NCBI RefSeq assembly: GCF_000308755.1
Contig: NZ_BAGF01000025.1
Coordinates: forward strand, 1-64,000
DNA: 64,000 bases
Reading direction: 5' to 3'
Source of the DNA: Nocardia pneumoniae NBRC 100136
GTDB taxonomy: Bacteria > Actinomycetota > Actinomycetes > Mycobacteriales > Mycobacteriaceae
Position numbers and translations under genes: made by a program. Positions 18,136 to 30,145 of the stretch are shown piece after piece (positions within the stretch are counted from its first letter, which is position 1; each line of letters opens with the position of its first letter). The notes beneath the pieces are model-generated. The model saw only the letters and a list, made by a program, of their open reading frames with translations, made no database searches and had not been told where the DNA came from.

Positions 18136-18164
18136 TTGATTGTGCCGTTATCCAGCGGTACGTT
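18136..18164 (+). promoter_or_regulatory. Promoter of gdh with 17-bp dyad spacer
   Basis: TTGATT, then the 17-bp GTGCCGTTATCCAGCGG, then TACGTT: a sigma-70-type promoter whose whole spacer is an inverted repeat (TGCCGYTA against TARCGGTA). It ends 52 bp before the gdh ATG. The same arrangement recurs at 24409, 29970, 36916 and 37820, so an unknown repressor or activator probably occupies the spacer. Confidence 0.65.
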
Positions 18165-18216
18165 ATTTGAAGTACGACACACGTACGAGCGCAGTTCTCG
18201 GGAAGGCAACGGATCG

Positions 18217-21200
18217 ATGGTGGCAACCACCCAGCAGACGATTTCACCGAAGCGGTTCCACGATGATCCGACCGATCTAGAGGCGGCCTACTTCCGGTGG
18301 ATCCAGCCGGGGCCCTCGGCCTCGGCGATCACGGATCGCGCCGAGCGGATCTTCCGCCAACACCTCGGCCTGGCGGCCACCCGCGCGCCCGGTTCGGCGA
18401 CCACCCGGGTCTACCGCCCGGATGACAACGCCGGGCTCGGCGCCGCGATCCAGATCGTCAACGACGACATGCCGCTGCTGGTCGACTCGGTCACCGCCGC
18501 GCTGCGGCGGCTCGGTGCGACGATCACCGAGGTCGTGCACCCGGTGTTCGACGTGTCCCGGGACGCCGAGGGCAGGGTGCTTTCCATCGCGCCCCGCGAC
18601 GTCGAGGCCGAACCCTCCGCCGAGGCCGACGGACAGACATTGCGCGAGTCGTGGATTCACGTGCAGCTGGGCGCGGGCCTGTCCGACGAGCTGGTGGACC
18701 GGATCGAGCGCGCGCTGCCGCCCCTGCTGGCTGACCTGCGCCAGGTCGCCGACGACACGCCGACCATGGTCGAGGTGCTGACCACTGTCGCCGACCAGCT
18801 CGATCAGGCCGCGCAGTGGGCAGGCGACGCCGAGATCCCGCAGACCGCGAATCTGCTGCGCTGGCTGTCCGACGGGCACTTCACCCCGCTCGGCTACGGC
18901 TACTACCACTTCCGCCGTTCCGCGCCGACCGCGAACGCCGACTTCGAGCCGTGGCAGCTGCCCGGCACCGGACTGGGCGTGCTCGCCGGCGGCGCCGCCG
19001 CGGATATCAGCGTGCCGGTGGTCGGCGCGAAGCGGACGGTCCTGCGCATGGCCAACGGCTCGGTGGACTCGCTGCTGCCCGGGTCGCGGGATCTGTACTT
19101 CATCAGCGTCGCCGACTACGGCTCCGGCGATCCGAGCGGGCGCGCGGCCTGGGGTGACACCGTCGCCATGGTGAAGGGCGAGCACGTCTTCGTCGGCACC
19201 TTCACCGTCGCGGGCCTGCACGAGAACATCCTGGACATCCCGGTCATCTCGCGGCGGGTGCTGCAGGTCATCGACTGGGCCGGTTTCGACCTCAACTCGT
19301 TCTCCGGGCAGGCGATGCTGGAGATGATGCAGTCGTTCCCGCGGGTGGAGCTGTTCTCCACCGACGCGCGCAGGCTCTTCGAAACCGTCTCCGCCGTCAT
19401 GAATCTCGGCCTGCGGCGCCAAGTGCGGTTGTTCCTCCGGCGCGACGCGCGCAGCGACACCATCTACTGCCTGGTGTACATGCCGCGGGACCGCTACTCC
19501 ACCGAGGTCCGTGTGCGCATGGGCGACATCCTGCGTGCGGAGTTCGACGCCGAGCAGATCGCCTATTCCGCGCGAGCCACCGAATCCGAGCTGGCCGTCG
19601 TGTATTTCACGGTGCACCGCAAGCCGGGCGCCGAACCGGGCGACATCTCCGAGGACAACCGCGAGCGGATCCAGGAGCTGCTGCTGGCCACCACGTGGAC
19701 CTGGAGCGACCGCCTGGTCGCCGAGGCCGCGGGAGCCTCGGATGTACCGCAGGCGCTCGTCGGCGACTACGCCGCCGCCTTCCCGGCGAGCTACCAGCAG
19801 GAGCACGAGCCCGCGCGTGCGCTCACCGATCTGCGCAGGCTGGAGCGGCTGGCCGACGGCGAGATCGACACCAATCTCTACCGGCACGGCGAATCCGCCT
19901 CCGCGGAGTGGCGATTCACGCTGTACGTGGCGGGCGAGGGCGTCTCGCTGAGCCGGGTGCTGCCGGTGCTGCACAGTCTCGGTGTGGAAGTGGTCGACGA
20001 GCGGCCCTACCGCATCACGGTGCCGGACCGGCCGGACCGCTGGATCTACGACTTCGGGCTGCGCGTGACGGCCGCGCCGCTGCGGGACGCGCTCGACAGC
20101 GAGCCGCCCGCGCAGCTCGGGCAGTCGGTCGATGTCGCGTCGCTGCCGGAAACCAGTGTGCGACGGCGTTTCCCGGACGCGGTGACCGCGATGTGGTTCG
20201 GTCGCGCCGAGGTCGACGGCCTCAATGAGCTGATCCTGCGCGCTGGTCTGCACTGGCGTCAGGTGGCGCTGCTGCGCGCCTACGCGAAGTACTTGCAGCA
20301 AGCCGGATTCGCCTACACCTTCGGCAACATCACCCGCGTGCTGCTCACCCACCCGGCCACCGCCCGCTCGTGCACCGAACTGTTCGCCGCGTACTTCGAT
20401 CCGGATAGGGTCGACGATCAGACCGCCGACCGGGCCGCCGAGATCGCCGAACGGGTGCAGTCCGAGATCGACGCCGTGGTCAGCCTGGACACCGACCGGA
20501 TTCTGCGCGCCCTGTTCGGCTTGATCGAGGCGACGCTGCGGACCAACTACTACCGGCATGACGAGGCGGGTGATCCGCTGGACTACCTGTCGGTCAAGCT
20601 GAACCCGCACGCGATCGCCGAACTGCCCAAGCCGCGTCCGCAGTTCGAGATCTTCGTCTATTCGCCGCGAGTGGAGGGCGTGCACCTGCGCTTCGGCTCG
20701 GTCGCGCGTGGTGGTTTGCGGTGGTCGGATCGGTTGGAGGATTTCCGGACCGAGATTCTGGGTTTGGTGAAGGCGCAGGCGGTGAAGAACGCGGTGATCG
20801 TGCCGGTCGGTGCCAAGGGCGGGTTCGTGGTCAAACAACCGCCCGCGGCGACTGGCGATCCGGTGGCGGATCGGCAGTCGCTTGGTGCGGAGGGTGTTGC
20901 CTGCTACCGCACCTTCATCTCCGGTTTGCTGGATATCACCGACAATGTGGATCGGGCGACCGGTGAGGTGTTGCCGCCTGCTCGGGTGGTGCGCCGCGAT
21001 GGTGACGACACGTATTTGGTGGTGGCCGCGGACAAGGGGACGGCGACGTTTTCGGATATCGCCAATGAGGTGGCTCAGAGCTACGGGTTCTGGCTGGGTG
21101 ATGCGTTCGCCTCTGGTGGGTCGGCGGGTTATGACCACAAGGCGATGGGGATTACGGCCAAGGGTGCGTGGGAGAGTGTCAAGCGGCACTTCCGTGAGAT

Positions 21201-23160
21201 GGAGATCGATACCCAGACGCAGGATTTCACTGTTGTGGGTGTCGGTGACATGAGTGGTGATGTGTTCGGCAACGGCATGTTGTTGTCGGAGCACATCCGG
21301 TTGGTGGCCGCGTTCGACCACCGCCACATCTTCCTCGACCCGATTCCCGACGCGGCGCGCTCGTTCCAGGAGCGGCAGCGGATGTTCGCCCTGCCGCGTT
21401 CCTCGTGGGCCGACTACGACCGGTCGCTGATCAGCTCCGGCGGTGGCGTCTACGATCGCTCCGCCAAGGCGATTCCGGTGACACCGGAGGTGCGTGCGGC
21501 ACTCGACCTGCCCGCACACGTGACCACCTTGTCGCCGCCGGAGATGATCAAGGCCATCCTGCTCGCGCCGGTCGACCTGCTGTGGAACGGTGGCATCGGC
21601 ACCTACATCAAGGCCAGCACCGAGACCAATGCCGAGGTGGGCGACAAGTCCAACGACGCGGTCCGCGTCAACGCCGACGAACTGCGGGTAAAAGTAATCG
21701 GCGAGGGCGGGAACCTGGGTGCGACCGCGCTCGGCCGCATCGAGTTCTGCCGCAACGGCGGACGGATGAACACCGACGCGCTGGACAACTCCGCGGGCGT
21801 GGACTGCTCCGACCACGAGGTGAACATCAAGATCCTGCTCGACGCCGTCGTCTCCAGTGGCGAGCTCCCGGTCGCGGAGCGCAACCCGCTGCTGGCCTCG
21901 ATGACCGACGAGGTCTCCGAACTCGTGCTGCGGGACAACATCTCGCAGAACTTCCGGCTGGGGATGTCACGGGCCGACGCGGCGGGCATGTCCGGCGTGC
22001 ACGCCAGGCTGATCAACGACCTCGAGCAGCGCCGCGGCCTGGACCGCGAGCTGGAGGCGTTGCCGACGGATGCCGAGCTGGCCCGCCGCGCCGCCGAAGG
22101 CACCGGGCTCACTTCGCCCGAGCTGGCCAATCTGATGGCGCACGTGAAGCTGTCGCTCAAGGCCGACCTGCTCGCCGGCGACCTGCTCGACAGTGCCGCG
22201 TTCGCGTCGGTGCTGCCCGCCTACTTCCCCGCGCCGCTGCGCGAGCGGTTCGCCGCCGCGATCGGCAGGCACCCGCTGCGGCGCGAGATCGTGGCCACCG
22301 TCGTGGTCAACGAGATGGTCGACTACGGCGGCATCACCTACGCCTTCCGTCTCGCCGAGGAGGCCGGGGCCACCACCGACGACGCGGTGCGCGCGTACAA
22401 GGCGGCGGTCGAGATCTTCGATCTGCACACGCTGTGGGAGCGGATCAGGCAGACGCCGATGTCCACGGCGGCGCGCAACGAACTGGAGCTGGAGACCAAG
22501 CGCACGCTCGACCGGGCGTCGCGGTGGCTGCTGTCCAACCGGCCGCAGCCGATCGCGATCGGCGCCGACATTGCCAGGTACCGGGACGGGGTGCGTGCGT
22601 TGGCCGGCCAGGTGCCCGCCTGGCTGACCGGGTATCTCACCGACGATCTCGCCGAGCGTTCGCGGCGGTCCATCTCCCGTGGCGCGCCGCGTGAGCTGGC
22701 CGAGGAGGCCTTCGGGCTGATCCACCGCTTCCCGCTGTTGGATGTGATCGACCTGGCCGACATCGCCGACCGCGATCCGGCGGAGGTCGCGGTGCTGTAC
22801 TACGCGCTGAACGAGCACTTCCAGATCGAGCGCCTGCTGACCGCGGTGGGCAAGCTGGAGCGCGGCGGGCGCTGGCGGGCGCTGGCCCGGCTGGCGGTGC
22901 GCGAGGATCTCTACGATTCGCTGCGCTCGCTCACCCTGGACGTGCTGACCGCGAGCGAACCGCAGGACAGCACCGCCGAGAAGATCGCGTACTGGGAGTC
23001 GACCAACCGGTCGCGGCTGGCCCGGGCCCGTGCGTCGCTGGCGCAGATCTTCGCCGCCGAGACCCACGACCTGGCCGCTCTCTCGGTGGCGGCGCGGCAG
23101 GTCCGCGGCATGGTGAGCGGCGGTGAGTCGACCGCCGTCGCACCGACGGCCGCAGGCTGA
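18217..23160 (+). CDS. gdh: NAD-specific glutamate dehydrogenase, large (180-kDa) type
   Basis: Oxidatively deaminates L-glutamate to 2-oxoglutarate and ammonium with NAD+, feeding amino-acid carbon to the TCA cycle. At 1647 residues it is of the ~1600-residue bacterial class with regulatory N- and C-terminal domains around a catalytic core. Core motifs are GGLRWSDR, KAQAVKNAVIVPVGAKGGF (about 845-870), GVGDMSGDVFGNGM and the NAD-domain segment VIGEGGNLGAT. The frame opens at 18136, but ATG 18217 has GGAAGG 10 nt upstream. In mycobacteria this enzyme is inhibited by GarA, which PknG phosphorylates; pknG is encoded 3 kb downstream of the gene end. Codon use shifts between about 20700 and 21310 (many TTG and GGT codons). 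Confidence 0.95.
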   Translation: MVATTQQTISPKRFHDDPTDLEAAYFRWIQPGPSASAITDRAERIFRQHLGLAATRAPGSATTRVYRPDDNAGLGAAIQIVNDDMPLLVDSVTAALRRLGATITEVVHPVFDVSRDAEGRVLSIAPRDVEAEPSAEADGQTLRESWIHVQLGAGLSDELVDRIERALPPLLADLRQVADDTPTMVEVLTTVADQLDQAAQWAGDAEIPQTANLLRWLSDGHFTPLGYGYYHFRRSAPTANADFEPWQLPGTGLGVLAGGAAADISVPVVGAKRTVLRMANGSVDSLLPGSRDLYFISVADYGSGDPSGRAAWGDTVAMVKGEHVFVGTFTVAGLHENILDIPVISRRVLQVIDWAGFDLNSFSGQAMLEMMQSFPRVELFSTDARRLFETVSAVMNLGLRRQVRLFLRRDARSDTIYCLVYMPRDRYSTEVRVRMGDILRAEFDAEQIAYSARATESELAVVYFTVHRKPGAEPGDISEDNRERIQELLLATTWTWSDRLVAEAAGASDVPQALVGDYAAAFPASYQQEHEPARALTDLRRLERLADGEIDTNLYRHGESASAEWRFTLYVAGEGVSLSRVLPVLHSLGVEVVDERPYRITVPDRPDRWIYDFGLRVTAAPLRDALDSEPPAQLGQSVDVASLPETSVRRRFPDAVTAMWFGRAEVDGLNELILRAGLHWRQVALLRAYAKYLQQAGFAYTFGNITRVLLTHPATARSCTELFAAYFDPDRVDDQTADRAAEIAERVQSEIDAVVSLDTDRILRALFGLIEATLRTNYYRHDEAGDPLDYLSVKLNPHAIAELPKPRPQFEIFVYSPRVEGVHLRFGSVARGGLRWSDRLEDFRTEILGLVKAQAVKNAVIVPVGAKGGFVVKQPPAATGDPVADRQSLGAEGVACYRTFISGLLDITDNVDRATGEVLPPARVVRRDGDDTYLVVAADKGTATFSDIANEVAQSYGFWLGDAFASGGSAGYDHKAMGITAKGAWESVKRHFREMEIDTQTQDFTVVGVGDMSGDVFGNGMLLSEHIRLVAAFDHRHIFLDPIPDAARSFQERQRMFALPRSSWADYDRSLISSGGGVYDRSAKAIPVTPEVRAALDLPAHVTTLSPPEMIKAILLAPVDLLWNGGIGTYIKASTETNAEVGDKSNDAVRVNADELRVKVIGEGGNLGATALGRIEFCRNGGRMNTDALDNSAGVDCSDHEVNIKILLDAVVSSGELPVAERNPLLASMTDEVSELVLRDNISQNFRLGMSRADAAGMSGVHARLINDLEQRRGLDRELEALPTDAELARRAAEGTGLTSPELANLMAHVKLSLKADLLAGDLLDSAAFASVLPAYFPAPLRERFAAAIGRHPLRREIVATVVVNEMVDYGGITYAFRLAEEAGATTDDAVRAYKAAVEIFDLHTLWERIRQTPMSTAARNELELETKRTLDRASRWLLSNRPQPIAIGADIARYRDGVRALAGQVPAWLTGYLTDDLAERSRRSISRGAPRELAEEAFGLIHRFPLLDVIDLADIADRDPAEVAVLYYALNEHFQIERLLTAVGKLERGGRWRALARLAVREDLYDSLRSLTLDVLTASEPQDSTAEKIAYWESTNRSRLARARASLAQIFAAETHDLAALSVAARQVRGMVSGGESTAVAPTAAG

Positions 23161-23170
23161 TCCATCCGGA

Positions 23171-23216
23171 CGATGCCCGCCAGGCTGGCGCGCTCGGCGT
23201 CAGCCTCCGGGCATCG
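23171..23216. terminator. Possible bidirectional terminator between convergent genes
   Basis: Inverted repeat CGATGCCCG (23171-23179) and CGGGCATCG (23208-23216) with an inner CCAGGCTGG, placed between the stop of gdh and the stop of the opposing SPFH gene, overlapping the end of the latter. The loop is long (28 nt), so folding strength is uncertain. Confidence 0.35.
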
Positions 23217-24264
23217 GCGTTCCGCAGGAACCGCAGAACTTGGCCGTAGCGGGCGATTCCGCGCCGCAACTGGGACAGTGCCGCGGCTGCGGCGCCAAGC
23301 GCGCACCGCAGTTCATACAGAACTTCGCGCCGGTCGGGTTCGCGGTATCACAGGCGGCGCAGGACACCTGTCCCGCCGCGGGAGCCGCGGGCGGAAGCTG
23401 CGGTGTGGCGGGATGGGTGCCGACCTGCTGGCCGATGGCGTTCAAACTCAGCGCGGCGCCGAGGAATCCGCCGTCGGCGCCGTGGTGGTGACCGTGCGCG
23501 AAACCCTGGCTCGCGCCCAGCGCGAGTTCGCCCGCGGCGTAGCGCTGGAAATCGCCGGTCAGGCGAATGTACTTGACGTCCTTGGCCAGGCGCTTCAGCC
23601 GCTCGGCGTCTTCGGGAGCCAGTGAGATGTCGAAGTTGCCGATCCGGGGGATGCGGAGGCCGTATTCGTAGAGCGCCGTGTTCGTCTGGCGCAGCACCGC
23701 GGTCTCGATCGGCTGCAACTGCGCCGAGAGCCCGAGCACCTGCCAGTCGCCGCGCGAGATGCCTTGTGTCACGGCAATTTTCATGGACTTGAGCAGCAGA
23801 TCGGCGCACCAGCTCTGCACCCGCTGCTGGTCGGTGAGGTCGGCGGTGCCCGCCAGCTGGGTGAGCAGCTCGGCGGGATCGCGGACGGTGAGGGCGAACT
23901 CGCCGAACACGCGCAGGGTCACCACCTGCTCACTGACCGGGTCGAGGATGTCGGCCAGCCGACCACCGAACCGGATCCCCGGAAACTCCCTCGTGGAGAC
24001 GAAGTACAGCTCGGCGCGATAGAAATTGCCGCCGGTGACCGTGTCGACGAGGGCGCCGAGCACCGGGAGCTCGGTGGCGTCGATGCGGTGCCGGCCGGGG
24101 CCCATCGCGGCGATCACCCGCCCGGACTGGACGAACAGGGCGATCTCGTCGGCGTTGACGATCGCGCGGCTGTAGCGGCGGATGTTGACATCCGGCCACT
24201 TGTAGACCAATTGGTTCTTGCGCTCCTCGGGGACCGCGATGAACTCCCGCTCGAACCACGCCAT
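23200..24264 (-). CDS. SPFH-domain protein with C-terminal zinc ribbons
   Basis: 354 residues. Residues ~10-250 form a prohibitin/flotillin-like (SPFH) domain of the kind once annotated virion core protein: EREFIAVPEERKNQLVYKWPD at the start, GRVIAAMGPGRHRID, and FDISLAPEDAERLKRLAKD near its end. A His/Gly linker follows, then two zinc-ribbon units at the C-terminus: CAAC with CMNC, and CPSC with CGSC. There is no membrane helix. Proteins of this type are linked to membrane stress in Bacillus (YdjI), but the role here is unknown. A strong GAGGGAG precedes the ATG. It is divergent from ansP. Confidence 0.85.
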   Translation of the reverse strand: MAWFEREFIAVPEERKNQLVYKWPDVNIRRYSRAIVNADEIALFVQSGRVIAAMGPGRHRIDATELPVLGALVDTVTGGNFYRAELYFVSTREFPGIRFGGRLADILDPVSEQVVTLRVFGEFALTVRDPAELLTQLAGTADLTDQQRVQSWCADLLLKSMKIAVTQGISRGDWQVLGLSAQLQPIETAVLRQTNTALYEYGLRIPRIGNFDISLAPEDAERLKRLAKDVKYIRLTGDFQRYAAGELALGASQGFAHGHHHGADGGFLGAALSLNAIGQQVGTHPATPQLPPAAPAAGQVSCAACDTANPTGAKFCMNCGARLAPQPRHCPSCGAESPATAKFCGSCGTPMPGG

Positions 24265-24408
24265 CTGCGCTCCCTCTACTGCATTCCCACTGCGAGCGTA
24301 CCGATATCCAGTGGCTCGTTCAATGATTACACTTTGCGATCACTGCTGCTCGAACGCCCTTTTTTCAAAGTCGTTGATGTCCAGCATGTTACAAGTGGCG
24401 AGTCGCTA

Positions 24409-24437
24409 TTGAACGTACCGCTATATAACGGTACATT
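24409..24437 (+). promoter_or_regulatory. Promoter of ansP with 17-bp dyad spacer
   Basis: TTGAAC, 17-bp GTACCGCTATATAACGG, TACATT, 40 bp before the ansP start. The spacer is a near-perfect palindrome with TACCG and CGGTA ends and is the most symmetric of the five copies in the window. It is shared with gdh, fitting joint control of glutamate catabolism and amino-acid uptake. Confidence 0.7.
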
Positions 24438-24477
24438 GAGCGAAGTTATGATCGCCGTCACCTGAAAGGCCATCGCC

Positions 24478-26010
24478 ATGACCACAGTTCGACCTCCCGC
24501 GGAGGCGCCCGCACCCGCTGCCGCGCTGCATGAGGAGGACGAGGGATATCACAAGGCCCTGCGCCCCCGTCAGCTGCAGATGATCGCGATCGGTGGCGCG
24601 ATCGGCACCGGGTTGTTCCTGGGTGCGGGCGGGCGACTGGCCAGCGCGGGCCCGGGCCTGTTCCTCGTCTACGCCATCTGCGGCGTATTCGTGTTCTTCA
24701 TCCTGCGGGCGCTCGGTGAGCTGGTGCTGCATCGCCCCTCCTCCGGATCGTTCGTCTCCTACGCGCGTGAGTTCTACGGCGAGAAACTGGCCTTCGCGGT
24801 CGGGTGGATGTACTTCTTCCACTGGTGCATGACCGGGATCGTAGACATCACCGCCATCGCGACCTATGTCCATTACTGGGGAGCGTTCGAAGCGATACCG
24901 CAGTGGCTGATCGCCCTGGTCTCCCTCGCGGTCGTGGTGGCCATCAACCTCATCTCGGTGAAGTGGTTCGGCGAGCTCGAGTTCTGGGCCGCGCTGATCA
25001 AGGTCGTCGCGCTGGTCACCTTCCTGATCGTCGGCACGGTGTTCCTCGCGGGCCGCTTCAAAGTCGACGGTCAGGTCACCGGCCCCAGTGTCATCACCGA
25101 CAACGGCGGGCTGTTCCCCAGCGGCCTGCTGCCGCTGGTCCTGGTGACCACCGGCGTCGTCTTCGCCTACGCCGCGGTGGAGCTGGTCGGCACGGCGGCC
25201 GGTGAGGCGGAGAACCCGGAGAAGATCATGCCGCGCGCGATCAACTCCGTGATCGCCCGGATCGCGCTGTTCTACGTCGGTTCGCTGGTGCTGCTCGCTC
25301 TGCTGCTGCCCTACACCGCCTTCAAGAACGGTGAGAGCCCCTTCGTCACTTTCTTTTCGAAGCTCGGTATCGATGGCGCCGGTTCGGTGATGAACCTGGT
25401 CGTGCTGACCGCCGCGTTCTCCAGCCTGAACGCCGGCCTCTACTCGACCGGCCGCATCCTGCGCTCGATGTCGATGAACGGCAGCGCGCCCACCATCGCG
25501 GCGCGGATGTCCCGCGGCGGCGTACCCTACGTCGGCATCCTCGCCACCGGCGCGGTCGCGCTCATCGGCGTCGGCCTGAACGCGGTGGTGCCGGAGCAGG
25601 CGTTCGAGATCGTGCTGAACATGTCGGCGCTGGGCACCATCTTCGCGTGGGCCGCCATCGTGGTCTGCCAGCTGCAGCTGTGGCGCTGGTCGCGCACCGG
25701 CCGGGCGGAGCGCCCGTCCTTCCGGCTGATCGGCACGCCCTACACCAGCTTCGCGACGCTGGTCTTCCTGGTGACCGTGGTCGGCCTGATGGCCTTCAGC
25801 GATGACCACGTGCAGCGCGGAGCCGTGATCGCCATGGTCGTCATCATGATTCCCGCACTGGTCGGCGGCTGGTTCCTCGCCCGCAAGCGGGTGCTGCAGA
25901 TCGCGGCGACCCGCGAGGGCGTCACCGGGCAGTTCCCGGTCCTGGCCGAGCGGCCGCAGCGCCACACCGGCGACACCGTGGTGATCCTCGACAAGCCCGA
26001 CGAGGAGTGA
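24478..26010 (+). CDS. ansP: AnsP-type L-asparagine/aspartate permease
   Basis: 510-residue amino acid:proton symporter of the APC superfamily with twelve membrane helices. The family signature is clear: [18 protein letters not shown] (helix 1), [39 protein letters not shown] and [16 protein letters not shown]. From memory these stretches agree closely with mycobacterial AnsP1/AnsP2, which carry asparagine or aspartate. Substrate choice cannot be read from sequence. It lies between glutamate dehydrogenase and pknG, and shares the dyad promoter with the former. Confidence 0.88.
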   Translation: MTTVRPPAEAPAPAAALHEEDEGYHKALRPRQLQMIAIGGAIGTGLFLGAGGRLASAGPGLFLVYAICGVFVFFILRALGELVLHRPSSGSFVSYAREFYGEKLAFAVGWMYFFHWCMTGIVDITAIATYVHYWGAFEAIPQWLIALVSLAVVVAINLISVKWFGELEFWAALIKVVALVTFLIVGTVFLAGRFKVDGQVTGPSVITDNGGLFPSGLLPLVLVTTGVVFAYAAVELVGTAAGEAENPEKIMPRAINSVIARIALFYVGSLVLLALLLPYTAFKNGESPFVTFFSKLGIDGAGSVMNLVVLTAAFSSLNAGLYSTGRILRSMSMNGSAPTIAARMSRGGVPYVGILATGAVALIGVGLNAVVPEQAFEIVLNMSALGTIFAWAAIVVCQLQLWRWSRTGRAERPSFRLIGTPYTSFATLVFLVTVVGLMAFSDDHVQRGAVIAMVVIMIPALVGGWFLARKRVLQIAATREGVTGQFPVLAERPQRHTGDTVVILDKPDEE

Positions 26011-26016
26011 GCCAGT

Positions 26017-26047
26017 ATCCGCCCCGGGCGTTTCGCCCGGGGCGGAT
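26017..26047 (+). terminator. Terminator after ansP
   Basis: Perfect 14-bp stem (ATCCGCCCCGGGCG and its complement) around a TTT loop, 7 bp after the ansP stop. There is no long T tract, as is usual in this GC-rich lineage. Confidence 0.8.
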
Positions 26048-26050
26048 CTA

Positions 26051-26066
26051 TTCCCAATGCCGGGAA
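26051..26066. promoter_or_regulatory. TTCCC-N6-GGGAA palindrome upstream of pknG
   Basis: Perfect TTCCC-AATGCC-GGGAA dyad 72 bp before the pknG start, directly after the ansP terminator. It has the same geometry as the ESX-locus sites, hinting at a common regulator. Confidence 0.5.
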
Positions 26067-26129
26067 CAACACTCTGCGCATCGACAGGCGGCGGACCAGA
26101 ATGAAACCCCGATTCAACGGTGGGTTTGA

Positions 26130-28586
<2,457 letters not shown>

Positions 28587-28592
28587 CCTGGC

Positions 28593-28949
28593 TCAGGTCG
28601 TCCGCGCGGTGAGCATGAAAAGCGCTGGCGCCGCCAGGATCACCAGCAGCCACAGCCAGTTGCCGGTGGTCACCGCGAGCACCACCGAGAACACCACGGC
28701 CGCCCCCGCCAGCACGACGAGGCGGGGCAGCGGATTGGCCGGGGTGACCTCGGGTGCGGGCGGTGTGCTGCCGGGCAGGTCGGCGAACAGTTCGGCCAGC
28801 TGAGCCTTGCTGGTCGCCGCCGCGACGGCGGCGCTGAGCTCGTCGAACTCGGCCAGGCCGATTCGGCCGGTGCCCAAGTGCTGGGTCAGCTCGCGAAGCG
28901 CCCGCTCGCGGTCGGCGATACTGGCCGGAGGGCCTGCGGATTCACCCAT
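28593..28949 (-). CDS. DUF1707-type small membrane protein
   Basis: 118 residues. The N-terminal ~50 residues, with SIADRERALRELTQHLGTGRIGLAEFDE, match the DUF1707 (SHOCT-like) module often found in actinobacterial membrane or signalling proteins. Two membrane helices follow at about 73-110. No ribosome site is seen before the ATG, but TATCCT lies 6 nt upstream, suggesting a leaderless mRNA. It ends 6 bp from the pknG stop on the other strand. Function unknown. Confidence 0.8.
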   Translation of the reverse strand: MGESAGPPASIADRERALRELTQHLGTGRIGLAEFDELSAAVAAATSKAQLAELFADLPGSTPPAPEVTPANPLPRLVVLAGAAVVFSVVLAVTTGNWLWLLVILAAPALFMLTARTT

Positions 28950-29166
28950 GCCGGAAGGATAGGCGCAGCGGCAAAAGCCGTGCACCGAGCGGGTTTCCAA
29001 GGGCGGGAAGGGCGGTCGGCCACGGGGTGCCGACGGTGTCCGGCGGAGCGTGGGGCGCCACCACCTGCGCGGCATTTGCTGAATTGTCGCTAGAGACCGG
29101 TCGGTCGCGCAGGCAATGGCCGCGCACCGGCCGTCGCACCGTGTTGCGATGTGGTTTCCTTGGAGT

Positions 29167-29901
29167 ATGACTGCGGGTGTGGAGTACACGATCGACGAGC
29201 TGGCGCGGGAGGCCGGTACGACCGTGCGCAGCCTGCGCGTTTACCACGAACGCGGGGTGCTGCCGCCCCCGCAGGTCAAGGGGCGGACCGGGTTCTACGG
29301 CGCCGACCACCTCAACCGGGTGCGCACCATCAGCAGACTGCTCGACCGGGGGATCAAACTCAACGGCATCAAGGAATTGCTCAACGCCTGGGACCGCGGT
29401 GACGACCTGGGCGACATCCTCGGCGTCGGCGAGCCCGGCGCGCCCGAGACGGCCGCCGTCGACGCCGGGGACACCATCGCGGCGACCGAACTCGCCGAGC
29501 GCTACCGCGACGTGCCCAACGGCCTGGCGCGGGTCGTCGCCGCTGGCATGTACGAGCCGGTGGACGCGGCGACGTATCGGATCGCGGATCGGCGGCTGGC
29601 GCACGGTTTCGACCGCCTCACCGCCGCGGGTGTCCCGGCTGATCAAGCGCTCGGCGAGCTGGAGAAACTGCGCGCTGACGCCGACCGGATCGCCCGCCGC
29701 TTCGTCGACCTGTTCCGGGGCACCGTCTGGGCGTCGTTCCAGGATTCGCCGGGCGGCCCGGCGGAGGTCGCCGATCTCGGACAGCGGCTGGCGGCCACCC
29801 GCGCGATCCCCGGCGAGACCGCCGCCGAACTCGTAAACCACTTCATCGCAAAGTATCTCGACCAGGACACCGAGCTCGCCGAGGCGCTGCCGCGGGACTG
29901 A
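29167..29901 (+). CDS. MerR-family transcriptional regulator
   Basis: 244-residue regulator. Residues 4-75 form a MerR winged helix: YTIDELAREAGTTVRSLRVYHERGVLPPP, FYGADHLNRVRTISRLLDRGIKLNGIKELL. The C-terminal effector part is helical and lacks cysteine clusters, so a metal role is unlikely. The chosen ATG has GGAG only 1 nt before it; a GTG at 29179 would have better spacing, so the start is uncertain by a few residues. Confidence 0.85.
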   Translation: MTAGVEYTIDELAREAGTTVRSLRVYHERGVLPPPQVKGRTGFYGADHLNRVRTISRLLDRGIKLNGIKELLNAWDRGDDLGDILGVGEPGAPETAAVDAGDTIAATELAERYRDVPNGLARVVAAGMYEPVDAATYRIADRRLAHGFDRLTAAGVPADQALGELEKLRADADRIARRFVDLFRGTVWASFQDSPGGPAEVADLGQRLAATRAIPGETAAELVNHFIAKYLDQDTELAEALPRD

Positions 29902-29969
29902 TCGGCGGGTGCGCCCGGAACGGCAGGAAATATCTCCATTTCAGATTCCCATCAGTGGAGATACGTGAC

Positions 29970-29998
29970 AGTAACGTGCCGTTAATTAGCGGTATATT
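29970..29998 (+). promoter_or_regulatory. Dyad promoter upstream of RibD-like gene
   Basis: AGTAAC, 17-bp GTGCCGTTAATTAGCGG, TATATT. The spacer dyad matches the gdh and ansP promoters. The -10 is near consensus but the -35 is weak. The nearest credible gene on this strand starts 147 bp downstream at 30146. Confidence 0.55.
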
Positions 29999-30145
29999 GG
30001 CCTCATTCGACGCGCGTCCGCACTGTTGCGACGCTACCTATGGTCGTCTACCTAAGTATGTCTCCCACCGATCTACCGATGCGCCGAAGTGTCACTCTCC
30101 CCGACAATTTGACCGTCGCACAAGGGCAGCAGATGGGTGTGGGCA

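Noticed and set aside
18277..21816. 1179-residue open frame antisense to glutamate dehydrogenase
   Set aside because: Arg/Gly/His/Leu-rich composition typical of a high-GC shadow frame; the opposite strand encodes a full, recognisable enzyme.
29095..29102. GACCGGTC palindrome before the MerR gene as its operator
   Set aside because: Short and common in high-GC DNA; not placed between -35 and -10 as MerR operators usually are.
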